NCBI GenBank assembly: GCA_019429275.1
Contig: JAHYJC010000020.1
Location: 1 to 64,000 of the forward strand
Reading direction: 5' to 3'
Length of the DNA stretch: 64,000 nt
DNA from: Lentimicrobium sp.
GTDB taxonomy: Bacteria > Bacteroidota > Bacteroidia > Bacteroidales > Lentimicrobiaceae
Shown: piece after piece, positions 9,011-18,160 of the stretch
Layout: every line of letters begins with the position of its first letter
Numbering within the stretch: the stretch's first letter is position 1
The notes under the pieces: generated by a model
The model's input: the letters and a program-made list of their open reading frames with translations, nothing else
What the model was told of the DNA's origin: nothing
Databases searched by the model: none
Program-made: the position numbers and the translations under genes

Positions 9011-10279
9011 ATGAAAAAAATCCTGCTAGTGCTTTTTTCTTTGATTTCACTGACCTCTCACGCTCAGTACGAAAAGTACTTTTACAACAAAACCCTGCGC
9101 ATTGACTATATGCATGCCGGCACGGCCGGATCAGATGTGTTTGCCCTTGATGAGATGATCGAAGAACCTTTCTGGGGTGGATCGAAAACCAACCTGGTTT
9201 GTCCGTTTGATTACGGCAATTATAAGTTCACCGTTACCGATCAGGAAAGTGGAGAAATCATTTACTCAAAAGGCTACAGCAGCCTTTTTGCCGAGTGGCA
9301 GACCACTGCTGAGGCGCGTGAAGTCCGTCGCGCTTACCCCGAAAACATTGTGATGCCCTATCCCAAAAAACCCGTATTGGTTTCTTTCAGCAAGCGACTT
9401 CGCGATGGAAGCTGGGATATGCAGTTTTCACTGAAAGTAGATCCGAAAAACTACTTTATCAGGAAAGAGCGCAAATTTGAGTTTCCGTTTTTCATGGTAA
9501 ACGATGCCGGAAAACCCGAAGAGTGCCTGGATATAGTTTTCGTTCCCGAGGGCTATACAGCTGCAGAAATGGGCAAATTCAAAGAAGACTGCGAACGCCT
9601 TGCCGGATTTCTGCTCAACTGCAAACCTTTTGATGAATACCGTGAAAAAATCAACATTTATGGCGTGGAGGCTGCCTCTGCCGAAAGTGGAGCCGATATC
9701 CCCGGCAAAGACATCTGGAAAAAAACCATCCTCAACAGCAACTTCTATACTTTCGATATCGAAAGGTATCTTACCACCTACGACATGAAAAGCGTTCGTG
9801 ATGTTGCCGCCAATGTCCCCTACGATCACATCTGCATTGTTGCCAATTCGCAGGTTTACGGTGGCGGGGGCATTTACAACCATTATGCCCTCTTTACCAG
9901 CGACAACCCATTTGCCGATTATGTGTTTGTTCACGAATTCGGGCACAGTTTTGCCGGGCTGGGCGACGAATATTACAATTCTGAAGTTGCCTATGAGGAT
10001 TTTTATAACCTCAGCGTTGAGCCCTGGGAACCCAACCTGACCACCCTGGTTGACTTTGACACTAAATGGAAAGACATGGTTCTGGAGGGTACTCCCATTC
10101 CGACTCCTGAAAAAGAAAAGGACAACTATGCCATTGGAGCCTATGAAGGCGGAGGATACATGACAAAAAACATATTCAGACCAGCCCACGACTGTACCAT
10201 GAAATCGCTTACCTATGACAATTTCTGTCCGGTTTGCACCAAAGCCATAAAGGAAACGCTGGATTTCTATACCAGGTAG
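9011..10279 (+). CDS. M64-family (IgA peptidase-like) zinc metallopeptidase
   Basis: This 422-residue protein uses the ATG at 9011, which begins a signal peptide (MKKILLVLFSLISLTSHAQ). An N-terminal domain (about 20-160) resembles the Peptidase_M64 N domain. The catalytic region holds HEFGHSFAGLGDEYY with His308, Glu309 and His312 as expected zinc-site residues, preceded by the DIVFVPEGYT segment typical of this family. It should be secreted to the periplasm or beyond; substrates are unknown. There is no T9SS C-terminal domain, so export beyond the periplasm is not implied. A TATTTTTG -7-like element is at 8976-8983. Confidence 0.87.
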   Translation: MKKILLVLFSLISLTSHAQYEKYFYNKTLRIDYMHAGTAGSDVFALDEMIEEPFWGGSKTNLVCPFDYGNYKFTVTDQESGEIIYSKGYSSLFAEWQTTAEAREVRRAYPENIVMPYPKKPVLVSFSKRLRDGSWDMQFSLKVDPKNYFIRKERKFEFPFFMVNDAGKPEECLDIVFVPEGYTAAEMGKFKEDCERLAGFLLNCKPFDEYREKINIYGVEAASAESGADIPGKDIWKKTILNSNFYTFDIERYLTTYDMKSVRDVAANVPYDHICIVANSQVYGGGGIYNHYALFTSDNPFADYVFVHEFGHSFAGLGDEYYNSEVAYEDFYNLSVEPWEPNLTTLVDFDTKWKDMVLEGTPIPTPEKEKDNYAIGAYEGGGYMTKNIFRPAHDCTMKSLTYDNFCPVCTKAIKETLDFYTR

Positions 10280-10339
10280 AGGGTTCGGCTTAAAAAAGTG
10301 CTCTGCCACTAACCTTAAGAATTGTCTGAAAAAATTCAC

Positions 10340-10951
10340 ATGAACAACATAAAATCCATCTGTGTCTTTTGCGGATCATCCACCGGTGCTGATCCTGAAT
10401 ATACATCTGCTGCCCGCGAGCTGGGTACTTTGCTGGGAAAAAAGGGTATAACCCTGGTTTACGGAGGCAGCAACATAGGCCTGATGCGTTCCATTGCCGA
10501 TGCCTGCCTGAAAGCCGGAGGCCATGTGATAGGAGTGATGCCCCGGGGACTGATCGACAGGGAAGTTGCCTACCTCGAACTCAAGGAGTTTTATACCGTA
10601 GAATCAATGAGCGAAAGAAAAGAGAAGATGGCTGAACTTTCTGATGCCTTCATCGCCATGCCCGGAGGTATAGGAACCCTGGATGAAATTTTCGAGGTGA
10701 TGTCGTGGAATCAGCTTCAGATTATGGATAAACCTATGGCATTGCTCAATGTAAAAGGCTATTATAACGACCTGGTTAATTTTCTGAATTATACGGTAAA
10801 TCAACGATTTGTAAGGCCTGAACACCGGGCCAACCTGCTGGTAAACGAAAATCCGGTTTTATTGCTTGAGGCCATTGAAAATCATGAGTCCTTGAAGGTT
10901 GACAGCAAATGGATTGATGAACTTAAAGCTGAAACAGCGAAACGGCTGTAA
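10340..10951 (+). CDS. LOG-family nucleoside 5'-monophosphate phosphoribohydrolase
   Basis: This 203-residue Rossmann-fold protein of the TIGR00730/LOG family starts at the ATG at 10340; a TTG start 18 bp upstream is less likely. Landmarks are CVFCGSSTG near the N-terminus, LVYGGSNIGLM, and the signature PGGIGTLDE at 108-116. Family members release free bases from nucleoside 5'-monophosphates, including cytokinin ribotides. Length matches the family (about 180-210). It is in the same direction as the M64 peptidase, with about 60 bp between them, and need not be co-functional. Confidence 0.88.
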   Translation: MNNIKSICVFCGSSTGADPEYTSAARELGTLLGKKGITLVYGGSNIGLMRSIADACLKAGGHVIGVMPRGLIDREVAYLELKEFYTVESMSERKEKMAELSDAFIAMPGGIGTLDEIFEVMSWNQLQIMDKPMALLNVKGYYNDLVNFLNYTVNQRFVRPEHRANLLVNENPVLLLEAIENHESLKVDSKWIDELKAETAKRL

Positions 10952-11027
10952 AGTGACGAGGGGCGAAATTGGGACGAGGGACGGGCTTAGGACATGGAGA
11001 CCGGGAGACAAGGAGAAGTGTTCTTTT
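10952..11027. repeat. Short purine-rich imperfect repeats
   Basis: This small intergenic spacer has imperfect repeats of GACGAGGG and GGGAGAC-like units on the plus strand. The composition differs clearly from the AT-rich spacers elsewhere in the window. It may be debris of a dispersed repeat; no function is claimed. Confidence 0.3.
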
Positions 11028-12011
11028 CTATAAATTATTCACAAAACCCGCTATTTCAGCAACATCCTGATCCATCATACACCTGAAGTGGCCTTTGGGG
11101 CATGTTGCAAACCCGATTTTACTGCACGGCCTGCATTTAAGTCCGTTAACTTCCGAAATCATCTGTGGAACTTCAACAGGTAATAAAGGATGCATCCCCA
11201 ATTCGGGAACGGTATTTCCCCAGACAGAAACAATGGGTTTGTGAAATGCGGCGGCAATATGCATCAACCCTGTGTCGCTGGTAATGATTGCTTTTGCCTG
11301 CCTCACCAGCGAGGCCGACGCCATTAGGGAGTATTTTCCGCAGACATTCAGCGCTTTGACTCCCTCGAAATTAGCAATGGTTTCTGCCCTTTCGCGATCT
11401 TCGGGGCCACCCAGCAAAACCACAGGCAATTTAAGCAAGCGGCAGATGGCTACAGCCTTTTCAATCGGAATGATTTTGGTAAAGTGCCGGCCTCCGGTCA
11501 CCAGAGTAATAAAGCCATGTTTATAAGGGGCTGGAAGTACATTGATATCAATTTCCTGGCTCTTAGGTATATAAAACTCCAGGCCAGCCCCATCGTTTTT
11601 AATTCCCAATCCGGTTGCAGTCTGCATGTAGCGATCAACAATATGAACATCGGGCATTACCTTTGCCTTGAAAGTCACCAGCAACCACTTGCGGAAGTTG
11701 AGTTTGCTGAATCGGCTGAATGATCTTCGCAATCCGAGCAATACCTGCCACGATCTCAGGTTGTTGTGCAAGTCAATGATATAATCATATCGCTGAACCC
11801 GGAGTTCGGGAAGCACTTCCGAAACATTTTTGCGGATGGTAAAAACCCTGCTGATGTGAGGATTTGAAAGAAGTACTGGCGCAAAAACCTCTTTGGTGAG
11901 ATAGTGAATTTCCACATTTTCAAGCTGCCGGCTGAGACATCGGACCACCGGCGAAGTCAAAACAATATCGCCAATGGAACTAAACCGGATAATCAGAATT
12001 TTTTTCTGCAT
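11028..12011 (-). CDS. Glycosyltransferase family 9 (heptosyltransferase-like)
   Basis: This 327-residue protein has the two-Rossmann-domain GT9 layout of ADP-heptose:LPS heptosyltransferases. The N-terminus is ILIIRFSSIGDIVLTSPVV, typical of WaaC/WaaF/RfaQ-like enzymes; the donor-site region is TSDTGLMHIAAAFHKPIVSVWG. It probably adds a sugar to lipooligosaccharide core on the cytoplasmic face of the inner membrane. A C-terminal cluster of Cys residues (CRPCSKIGFATCPKGHFRCM) resembles that of other Bacteroidota GT9 proteins and could bind metal. The donor sugar cannot be deduced. It stands alone and is convergent with the LOG-family gene. Confidence 0.85.
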   Translation of the reverse strand: MQKKILIIRFSSIGDIVLTSPVVRCLSRQLENVEIHYLTKEVFAPVLLSNPHISRVFTIRKNVSEVLPELRVQRYDYIIDLHNNLRSWQVLLGLRRSFSRFSKLNFRKWLLVTFKAKVMPDVHIVDRYMQTATGLGIKNDGAGLEFYIPKSQEIDINVLPAPYKHGFITLVTGGRHFTKIIPIEKAVAICRLLKLPVVLLGGPEDRERAETIANFEGVKALNVCGKYSLMASASLVRQAKAIITSDTGLMHIAAAFHKPIVSVWGNTVPELGMHPLLPVEVPQMISEVNGLKCRPCSKIGFATCPKGHFRCMMDQDVAEIAGFVNNL

Positions 12012-12186
12012 AATATTAATGCCTGAACTTCGGACAAAGGTAATTGAAAATGCACAAAATGAGCATTTTCTATACTATCCAAAGCTGTGTTCACCCTTAG
12101 GATATCTGATTTTGATAATTTGCATGATAAGGGAGACAGTATTTCTGATAAATCAGATTCCGGTTTTTCTTTCGTTTATTGCAGGA

Positions 12187-13329
12187 TTATGAAATGATTT
12201 CTCCGCCCCAGAGCTTTTGTAAAAAGATTTGCCAGGGCAAAACCAAAACGGGCCCCATTTGACGAGGAAAAGGGTCGTTGGTAATGAGAAGGAGTTTATT
12301 AACTTGATACTCTTCAGCAAAGCTTTTCAGTCCATTTATTTGACGGGGGGTTGCATTTTGGGTTGATTTTATCTCAATGGCCACTTCGTGGTCACCCAAA
12401 ATAAGGTCAACTTCCAGATGAGAAGCAGTATGCCAATAATGGATTGGATATTGTAATCCTGAATAGTTGCTGTGGGCGTATATTTCCTGATAAATAAAAT
12501 GCTCAAAGGCATGGCCAAAAGCTTCACTGCCCATTTCAATTTTGCCTCTTTTAAGCAGATAATTAACAATCCCCACGTCGAAGAAATAAAATTTTGGCGC
12601 AAGAATTACCCTGCGCTTTGGTTTCTTTTGAAAGCTGGGAAGGAAACGGCCAGTCAGTGTGTCTTCGAGTATCTGAAAATATTCCCTGACCGTTGGGGCA
12701 CTCACACCACATTCTGAAGCGATATTGGTATAATTAACCATTTCACCATTTGAAAAGGCAACTACTTCAAGAAAGCGTGAAAAATTAGCCAGTTTCCTGA
12801 TCCGGACTTCTGCCATGATTTCATCCTTCAGATAATTACCGATATAAGCTGAAATCATCTGTTTGGGATTGTCGGATAGATAGTGCCGGGGCAATAATCC
12901 GTTGTTCAATGCACGGATAAGGTCAAATCCGGGTATTTCATCACTGATCAGGGGGTACAGCTCATAACGCAGAGCCCGCCCCCCGAGCAGGTTGGTTTCT
13001 GACCGGATAATTCTTCGGGGGCTTGATCCGCTTAAAATGAAACGGGCATGCTGGTTTTCAATCAGCCAATGTACCTCGTTGAGCAGTGCCGGTATTTTTT
13101 GAATTTCGTCAATTACAACAGGCTTGTCAGGTTGTGTGGCTATCACAATCTCCCTGAGCTGGGATGGGCTTTTATGCAAACGTTCAAAAACATCCGATAG
13201 CAATAGATCAAACCAAAGCGAATCGGGGAATAATTCTTTCAACAAGGTGCTTTTGCCAGTTTGCCGTGCCCCCCACAAAAAGAGGCTTTCGTTAGCCGAA
13301 CCCTCCAGCCTTTGCTTTCTAAAATACAT
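12187..13329 (-). CDS. DUF4143-type AAA ATPase, second copy
   Basis: This 380-residue AAA_14/DUF4143 protein has Walker A GARQTGKST at 20-28, Walker B VVIDEIQKIP, the sensor-like FILSGSSPR segment, and the C-terminal LEVDLILGDHEVAIEIKST motif. It is shorter than the copy at 7174-8526 and only distantly similar, so it is not a recent duplicate. It lies between the glycosyltransferase and tatD. A short palindrome, TTATC-CT-GATAA (13354-13365), is 25 bp upstream of its start and may be an operator. Function is unknown, as for the family. Confidence 0.83.
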   Translation of the reverse strand: MYFRKQRLEGSANESLFLWGARQTGKSTLLKELFPDSLWFDLLLSDVFERLHKSPSQLREIVIATQPDKPVVIDEIQKIPALLNEVHWLIENQHARFILSGSSPRRIIRSETNLLGGRALRYELYPLISDEIPGFDLIRALNNGLLPRHYLSDNPKQMISAYIGNYLKDEIMAEVRIRKLANFSRFLEVVAFSNGEMVNYTNIASECGVSAPTVREYFQILEDTLTGRFLPSFQKKPKRRVILAPKFYFFDVGIVNYLLKRGKIEMGSEAFGHAFEHFIYQEIYAHSNYSGLQYPIHYWHTASHLEVDLILGDHEVAIEIKSTQNATPRQINGLKSFAEEYQVNKLLLITNDPFPRQMGPVLVLPWQIFLQKLWGGEIIS

Positions 13330-13568
13330 GATAATCCAAAGTTATAGTTTTAATTATCCTGATAAATAAAGCAAATATAAGCAATTGGCCAATAAAACTT
13401 TTCTTTTCGCATTGAATAATATTTCATTTTCTTTTAAAAATTCAGGAATCTTCCGCATTGGTCCCGCTCCTGAAAGCCAACAAAGCAGGTTCGGCACCCA
13501 ATGTTTAAATAATAATTTGCCGGTCAAATGAACAGATTTTCAATTTATCAATTTGCTAACTTTGCTCC

Positions 13569-14363
13569 ATGATACTCGCCGATACACACACTCATCTTTA
13601 CCTTGAAGAATTTGATCATGACCGGCACGAGGTGGTTGAAAAAGCCATACAATCCGGCGTGGAATATATGATGCTGCCCAACATCGACAGTTCTTCAGTA
13701 AAACCAATGTTATCCCTTGCCGAAGCTTTCCCGCGCCATTGTTTCCCAATGATTGGCCTTCATCCTACCTCGGTAAAGGAAAATTACATGGACGAACTGG
13801 CTGCCGTGGAGTGCTGGCTGCTCGACAGAAAGTTTTACGGAATCGGGGAATGCGGCATGGATTATTACTGGGACAAAACCTTCATCAATGAGCAGGAAAT
13901 AGCTTTCTGTCATCAGATTGATCTTGCTCTGGCTTACAAACTTCCGTTGATTGTTCACATAAGAGAATCTTTCAACGAAGTAATCAGGATTCTGAAAGAC
14001 GTCAATAAACCGGAATTAAAAGGCATTTTTCACTGTTTCTCAGGTAGTGTGGAGCAGGCAAAACAAGCCATTGGCCTGGGATTCAGCCTTGGTTTGGGAG
14101 GTGTGACAACGTTTAAAAACAATAAAATGCAGGAAACCCTGAAACACATTGAATTAAAACACCTTGTACTTGAAACCGATGCCCCGTTTCTGGCACCCAT
14201 GCCCCATCGCGGTAAACGCAACGAACCGGCCTACATTCCTTTAATCGCGCAAAAGCTTTCTGAAATCAAGGAAATAAGCATGGAAGAAGTTGCACTTTCG
14301 ACTACCCAAAATGCCATGAACATGTTCAGGATCAAACCTATAAATTTATCAAAATTCGCATGA
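13569..14363 (+). CDS. tatD: TatD-family metal-dependent hydrolase
   Basis: This 264-residue TIM-barrel amidohydrolase-type nuclease has metal-binding motifs in family order: DTHTH at 5-9, GECGMDYYW (Glu), HIRES, HCFSGS and LETDAPFLAP. TatD proteins act as 3'-5' DNA exonucleases or deoxyribonucleases; the precise role here is inferred from family only. A TAACTTTG -7-like element at 13557-13564 ends only 4 bases before the ATG, suggesting a very short leader or none. It is followed 88 bp later by the asparaginase gene in the same direction. Confidence 0.92.
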   Translation: MILADTHTHLYLEEFDHDRHEVVEKAIQSGVEYMMLPNIDSSSVKPMLSLAEAFPRHCFPMIGLHPTSVKENYMDELAAVECWLLDRKFYGIGECGMDYYWDKTFINEQEIAFCHQIDLALAYKLPLIVHIRESFNEVIRILKDVNKPELKGIFHCFSGSVEQAKQAIGLGFSLGLGGVTTFKNNKMQETLKHIELKHLVLETDAPFLAPMPHRGKRNEPAYIPLIAQKLSEIKEISMEEVALSTTQNAMNMFRIKPINLSKFA

Positions 14364-14451
14364 AATTGACATGCTTCATTAAAGGAGCAAGAAATTGACA
14401 TCCGGGCAAACGAAAAAAAAACATCCGTTAAATATAAAATATACTGCTGAC

Positions 14452-15477
14452 ATGGAATCCAACATTCTCGTAATATATACCGGCGGCACCATTGGTATGA
14501 TTCAGGACCCTCTGACCGGGGCTCTTGCACCATTTAACTTTGATGCGCTTTACAAGCACATTCCGGTTTTGCAGAATTTCAACTGCCATATTGATTCTTA
14601 TTGTTTTGACCCATTGATAGATTCATCCAACATGAATCCCGCTTTCTGGGTAAGGCTGGCAACGGTGATAGAAGAGAATTACGAGAAGTACGATGGTTTT
14701 GTGGTGCTTCACGGCACCGACACCATGGCATATACAGCCTCTGTGCTGAGTTTTATGCTGGAAAATTTAAATAAGCCGGTGGTTTTTACCGGTTCGCAGC
14801 TACCCATGGGTGTATTGCGCACCGATGGCCGGGAAAATTTTATCAATGCCATTGAGATAGCCGGAGCCTACGAAGATGAAACGGCCATTGTTCCGGAAGT
14901 AAGTATTTGTTTCGAAAACAGGCTTATGCGCGGCAACCGGACCAATAAATTCAATGCCGAAAACTTCAATGCGTTTCTCAGTGGAAACTATCCTCTTCTG
15001 GCGCAGGTTGGGGTACACATCAGATATAATCATCAGTCCATACTGAAACCCAATTTCAAAAAGCTTAAGGTGCACAAAAACCTCGACCCCAATGTAGCCA
15101 TACTCAAGCTTTTTCCGGGGATAACCGAAAATGTGGTAAACAGCATTCTACACATTCCCGGGCTAAAGTCTCTGATACTTGAAACTTTTGGAGCCGGAAA
15201 TGCGCCTACCGACGATTGGTTTCTTAAATCACTTAAGGAGGGAATTGGCCGTGGAATCACTATATTTAATGTAACACAATGCAAAGGCGGTTCGGTTGAA
15301 ATGGGGAAATACGAAACCAGTATTCAGCTCGAAAGCATTGGTGTCGTCGGCGGATACGATATAACCACTGAATCGGCTGTGGCCAAAATCATGTATCTGC
15401 TGGGCGAGGGATATGAAGGTGAAAAACTTAATCAGCTTTTACAGACTCCGCTCAGGGGAGAATTAACACTGGAGTAA
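14452..15477 (+). CDS. ansA: Type I L-asparaginase
   Basis: This 341-residue protein starts at the ATG at 14452. An in-frame TTG at 14395 with an AGGAG upstream would add 19 polar residues not expected in the family. The two Thr-containing catalytic motifs are present: YTGGTIGM near the N-terminus and VVLHGTDTM in the middle. Other family segments are MRGNRTNKFNAENF and NVTQCKGGSVEMGKY. It hydrolyses asparagine to aspartate and ammonia; with no signal peptide it is the cytoplasmic type. Length matches type I enzymes (about 330-350). Confidence 0.9.
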   Translation: MESNILVIYTGGTIGMIQDPLTGALAPFNFDALYKHIPVLQNFNCHIDSYCFDPLIDSSNMNPAFWVRLATVIEENYEKYDGFVVLHGTDTMAYTASVLSFMLENLNKPVVFTGSQLPMGVLRTDGRENFINAIEIAGAYEDETAIVPEVSICFENRLMRGNRTNKFNAENFNAFLSGNYPLLAQVGVHIRYNHQSILKPNFKKLKVHKNLDPNVAILKLFPGITENVVNSILHIPGLKSLILETFGAGNAPTDDWFLKSLKEGIGRGITIFNVTQCKGGSVEMGKYETSIQLESIGVVGGYDITTESAVAKIMYLLGEGYEGEKLNQLLQTPLRGELTLE

Positions 15478-15690
15478 TAGAAGTACTTTCGGTTGAAAGG
15501 CTTAATTAAAGGCCTTCAAATCTTCAGATGATGCCGATTTGTTGTTTTTTAAAAAAATAATGGCTTGAAGGAAGAGATAATAATCAGGGGTTCAGAAAAT
15601 TTAAATAATATTTCAAATATACTTGCTTGATAAATTTTTGTATTTTAGCGCCCTGAAAAGCATGAAGAGGCGTAAGTTAGTGCCTGATAT

Positions 15691-15778
15691 GGAGAGATGG
15701 CCGAGTGGTCGAAGGCGCACGCCTGGAAAGTGTGTATACGCCAAAAGCGTATCATGGGTTCGAATCCCATTCTCTCCG
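15691..15778 (+). tRNA. tRNA-Ser (anticodon GGA)
   Basis: An 88-base class II tRNA: acceptor GGAGAGA/TCTCTCC, anticodon stem CACGC/GTGTG with loop CTGGAAA (anticodon GGA), long variable arm TATACGCC-AAAA-GCGTATC, T-arm ATGGG-TTCGAAT-CCCAT, discriminator G. CCA is not encoded. It reads UCC and UCU. It sits alone in the 383-bp gap upstream of exbB; the rest of that gap shows no gene. Confidence 0.95.
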
Positions 15779-15860
15779 CATAGCGAGAAATAAATATTAA
15801 ATCACAATAAACTGAAACAATAACAAGTTCACTTAAATCAGAAATCAATAACCATTAGCT

Positions 15861-16670
15861 ATGAAAAAATTAATTGCGTTTTTGACGGTAGCAGGAATGC
15901 TCACTTTGGGGGTCACAGGTTTTGTAATGGCACAGGACCAGGCAGCAGCGCAGACAGAACAAACTGCTGAAACACCGGCTGTAGAAGAAGCAGCACCCCA
16001 GGAAACCCTTGTAGCTGAAACCGATGCTCCCCAATCGTTTCATCAGGTGTTAAAACAAAAGTTTATTGATGGTTCACCTGGCTGGATGTTCCCGGTTCTT
16101 CTCGTTCTTATCCTCGGATTAGGACTTTCAATTGAACGTATCATTTACCTGAATTTATCAACCACCAATACCCAGAAACTGCTCAACAAAGTTGAAACAG
16201 CGCTGGAAATGGAAGGTGTGGCTGCCGCCAAAGACATTTGCAAGAATACCCGTGGCCCCGTGGCCAGTATATTCTTCCAGGGACTTGACAGGCACTCAGA
16301 AGGTCTTGAAATCGTTGAGAAATCGATCGTTTCTTATGGAGGTGTCCTGATGGCACGCCTCGAAAACAACCTCTCATGGATTGGTCTGTTTATCGCACTT
16401 GCACCTATGCTCGGGTTCCTTGGAACAGTTGTAGGTATGGTTCAGGCCTTCGAAGACATTGAAGCTGCCGGCGATATTTCTCCAACCATTGTTGCAGGAG
16501 GTATGAAAGTGGCTCTTTTAACAACCGTATTCGGACTTATTGTGGCCATCATCCTTCAGATTTTCTACAATTACATCATTTCAAAAATTGACGGAATTGT
16601 AAATTCCATGGAAGATGCTACCATCTCGTTCATGGATATACTTGTAAGACAAAAAAACACTAAAAAGTAA
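15861..16670 (+). CDS. exbB: ExbB/TolQ-type proton channel subunit
   Basis: This 269-residue MotA/TolQ/ExbB-family protein begins with a signal-like hydrophobic segment (to VMAQ, about 25) and an Ala/Gln/Glu-rich linker (26-60). Transmembrane helices follow near 75-95, 170-195 and 210-240. The segment APMLGFLGTVVGMVQAFEDI is the family hallmark. With ExbD it uses the proton gradient to power outer-membrane transporters through TonB, or Tol-Pal-like functions. It is the first gene of a four-gene operon ending at the terminator at 18105. Confidence 0.9.
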   Translation: MKKLIAFLTVAGMLTLGVTGFVMAQDQAAAQTEQTAETPAVEEAAPQETLVAETDAPQSFHQVLKQKFIDGSPGWMFPVLLVLILGLGLSIERIIYLNLSTTNTQKLLNKVETALEMEGVAAAKDICKNTRGPVASIFFQGLDRHSEGLEIVEKSIVSYGGVLMARLENNLSWIGLFIALAPMLGFLGTVVGMVQAFEDIEAAGDISPTIVAGGMKVALLTTVFGLIVAIILQIFYNYIISKIDGIVNSMEDATISFMDILVRQKNTKK

Positions 16671-16675
16671 AAACC

Positions 16676-17008
16676 ATGCAAGATAGTCCATTAATCAATA
16701 TTGGCCTGTATCTGGCTTATGTCCTCATAGCCGTTGCAGCAATTTCAGCCATTGCCTTCCCGATCATTCAAACCTTCGGGAACCTGAAAAAAGCCAAAAC
16801 CGGACTGATCGGATTTGCAGTATTGGTAGGTGTTTTATTGATAGCATACCTGGTCTCACCTGCTGAAACCGGAGCATTCTACGAAAAGAAAAACATTTCA
16901 CCCGGTGCCTCAAAACTGATTGGAGGAGGCCTGCTTGCAACCTACATTGTATTTGCCGGTGTGGTTATCAGCATCCTCTATGCCGAAGTGGCTAAGTGGT
17001 TTAAGTAA
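16676..17008 (+). CDS. Small three-helix membrane protein in exbBD operon
   Basis: This 110-residue protein has three predicted membrane helices (about 10-32, 43-62 and 82-103) and few other features. It lies 5 bp after exbB and 27 bp before exbD, so it is co-transcribed. I know of similar small proteins between exbB and exbD in other Bacteroidota, but none with a defined role. The position suggests an accessory subunit of the channel complex; this is inference from context. Confidence 0.75.
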   Translation: MQDSPLINIGLYLAYVLIAVAAISAIAFPIIQTFGNLKKAKTGLIGFAVLVGVLLIAYLVSPAETGAFYEKKNISPGASKLIGGGLLATYIVFAGVVISILYAEVAKWFK

Positions 17009-17035
17009 ATTTTATTTCCTTTAAAAGGATTAATC

Positions 17036-17611
17036 ATGGCAAAAAAAGTTCCACAAATAAATGCCGGTTCCATGGCAGATATTTCCTTTCTGATGCTCAT
17101 CTTCTTCCTGGTTACAACAACCATGGACGTTGACTCGGGTATCGTAAGGAGATTGCCACCACTGCCGGAGAAAGATGCCGAAATTCCTGAAGTAAAGGAG
17201 CGAAACATTTTTAATGTTCTTGTTAATAAAAATGACCGACTCTTTATTAACAACGCCTGGGGCGATATCCGTACCCTGCGTGCTGAAACCAAGGAATTTC
17301 TGGCCAATCCAGCCAACCGCGAAAATCTCCCCGAGAAAAAGGTTGAATCTCTTCCCTATCTCGGCGATTATCCCGTTTCCAGAGGAATTATTTCCCTGAA
17401 AAACGACCGTGGTACTTCTTATAATATGTACATACAGGTTCAAAATGAGCTTACAGCGGCAGTAAATGAACTCCGGGATGAGTTGTCGAAGCAGAAATTC
17501 GGCAAGCCCCTCTCAGAAATTACTGATCAGGATATAGTTACTTCCATTCAGAAGGCAATTCCTATGTCAATCTCTGAAGCCGAACCGGAAGATATAGGAG
17601 GGAAAAAGTAA
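17036..17611 (+). CDS. exbD: ExbD/TolR-family protein, long form
   Basis: This 191-residue ExbD-family protein has a short cytoplasmic N-terminus and one transmembrane helix with the conserved proton-carrying Asp at about position 15 (SMADISFLMLIFFLV). The C-terminal periplasmic domain is longer than in typical ExbD (about 140 residues), with an insertion around residues 90-150. It overlaps the next exbD gene by one base (TAATG), so the two are translated together. Together with exbB it forms the energising complex. Confidence 0.88.
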   Translation: MAKKVPQINAGSMADISFLMLIFFLVTTTMDVDSGIVRRLPPLPEKDAEIPEVKERNIFNVLVNKNDRLFINNAWGDIRTLRAETKEFLANPANRENLPEKKVESLPYLGDYPVSRGIISLKNDRGTSYNMYIQVQNELTAAVNELRDELSKQKFGKPLSEITDQDIVTSIQKAIPMSISEAEPEDIGGKK

Positions 17612-18084
17612 TGGCAAGATTTAAAAAAGGTAAATCAGGTGGTGTTCCAGCCATCAGCACGGCTTCAATGCCCGACATTATTTTCATGCTTCTTTTCTTC
17701 TTTATGGTAACAACCACCATGCGTGAAGTTACCTTAAAAGTCCGTAACAGAATGCCTGAAGCTACTGAAGTGCAGAAACTTGAAAAAAAGGCTCTGGTAA
17801 GCTTTATCTACATCGGTCCTCCTACCCAATCAAAACTTTACGGTACAGAGTCGCGTATTCAGTTAAACGACAGTTTCCGTAATGTTGGCGACATTCCTGA
17901 ATTTATCTATGTAGAAAGAGAAGCCAGGGTTGAAGCCGACAGGCCATTTCTTACTACTTCACTAAAGGTTGATTCGGAAGTAAAAATGGGAATTGTTACA
18001 GATGTGAAACAGGAATTGCGCAAAGTTGGTGCATTTAAAATCAACTATTCTACCCGCAAAAAAGCTCCGAAACCGTCAAATTAA
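17611..18084 (+). CDS. exbD: ExbD/TolR-family protein, short form
   Basis: This 157-residue second ExbD has the conserved Asp at about position 22 in STASMPDIIFMLLFFFMV. Its periplasmic domain diverges from its neighbour, arguing for an ancient duplication and a heteromeric ExbD pair. The start codon overlaps the previous stop. A strong terminator follows 20 bp downstream. Confidence 0.88.
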   Translation: MARFKKGKSGGVPAISTASMPDIIFMLLFFFMVTTTMREVTLKVRNRMPEATEVQKLEKKALVSFIYIGPPTQSKLYGTESRIQLNDSFRNVGDIPEFIYVEREARVEADRPFLTTSLKVDSEVKMGIVTDVKQELRKVGAFKINYSTRKKAPKPSN

Positions 18085-18104
18085 TTTTTCATAGTTAAAT
18101 TTTT

Positions 18105-18142
18105 AAAGGGCGGAACATTCAGTGATCCGCCCTTTTTATTTT
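18105..18142 (+). terminator. Terminator of exbB-exbD operon
   Basis: A perfect 10-bp stem (AAAGGGCGGA at 18105-18114, TCCGCCCTTT at 18126-18135) with an 11-base loop is followed by a T-rich run. It lies between convergent genes. Confidence 0.85.
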
Positions 18143-18160
18143 CAGCAGGCTTTTAGTTGG

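Noticed and set aside
9428-10339. 303-codon open frame on the minus strand
   Set aside because: It lies entirely within and antisense to the M64 metallopeptidase gene, whose signal peptide and HEFGH motif are convincing; the minus-strand protein is Phe/Val-rich with no family pattern.
14395-14451. TTG start with nearby AGGAG for asparaginase
   Set aside because: The extra 19 polar residues do not fit the family N-terminus; SD use is weak in the phylum. ATG at 14452 preferred.
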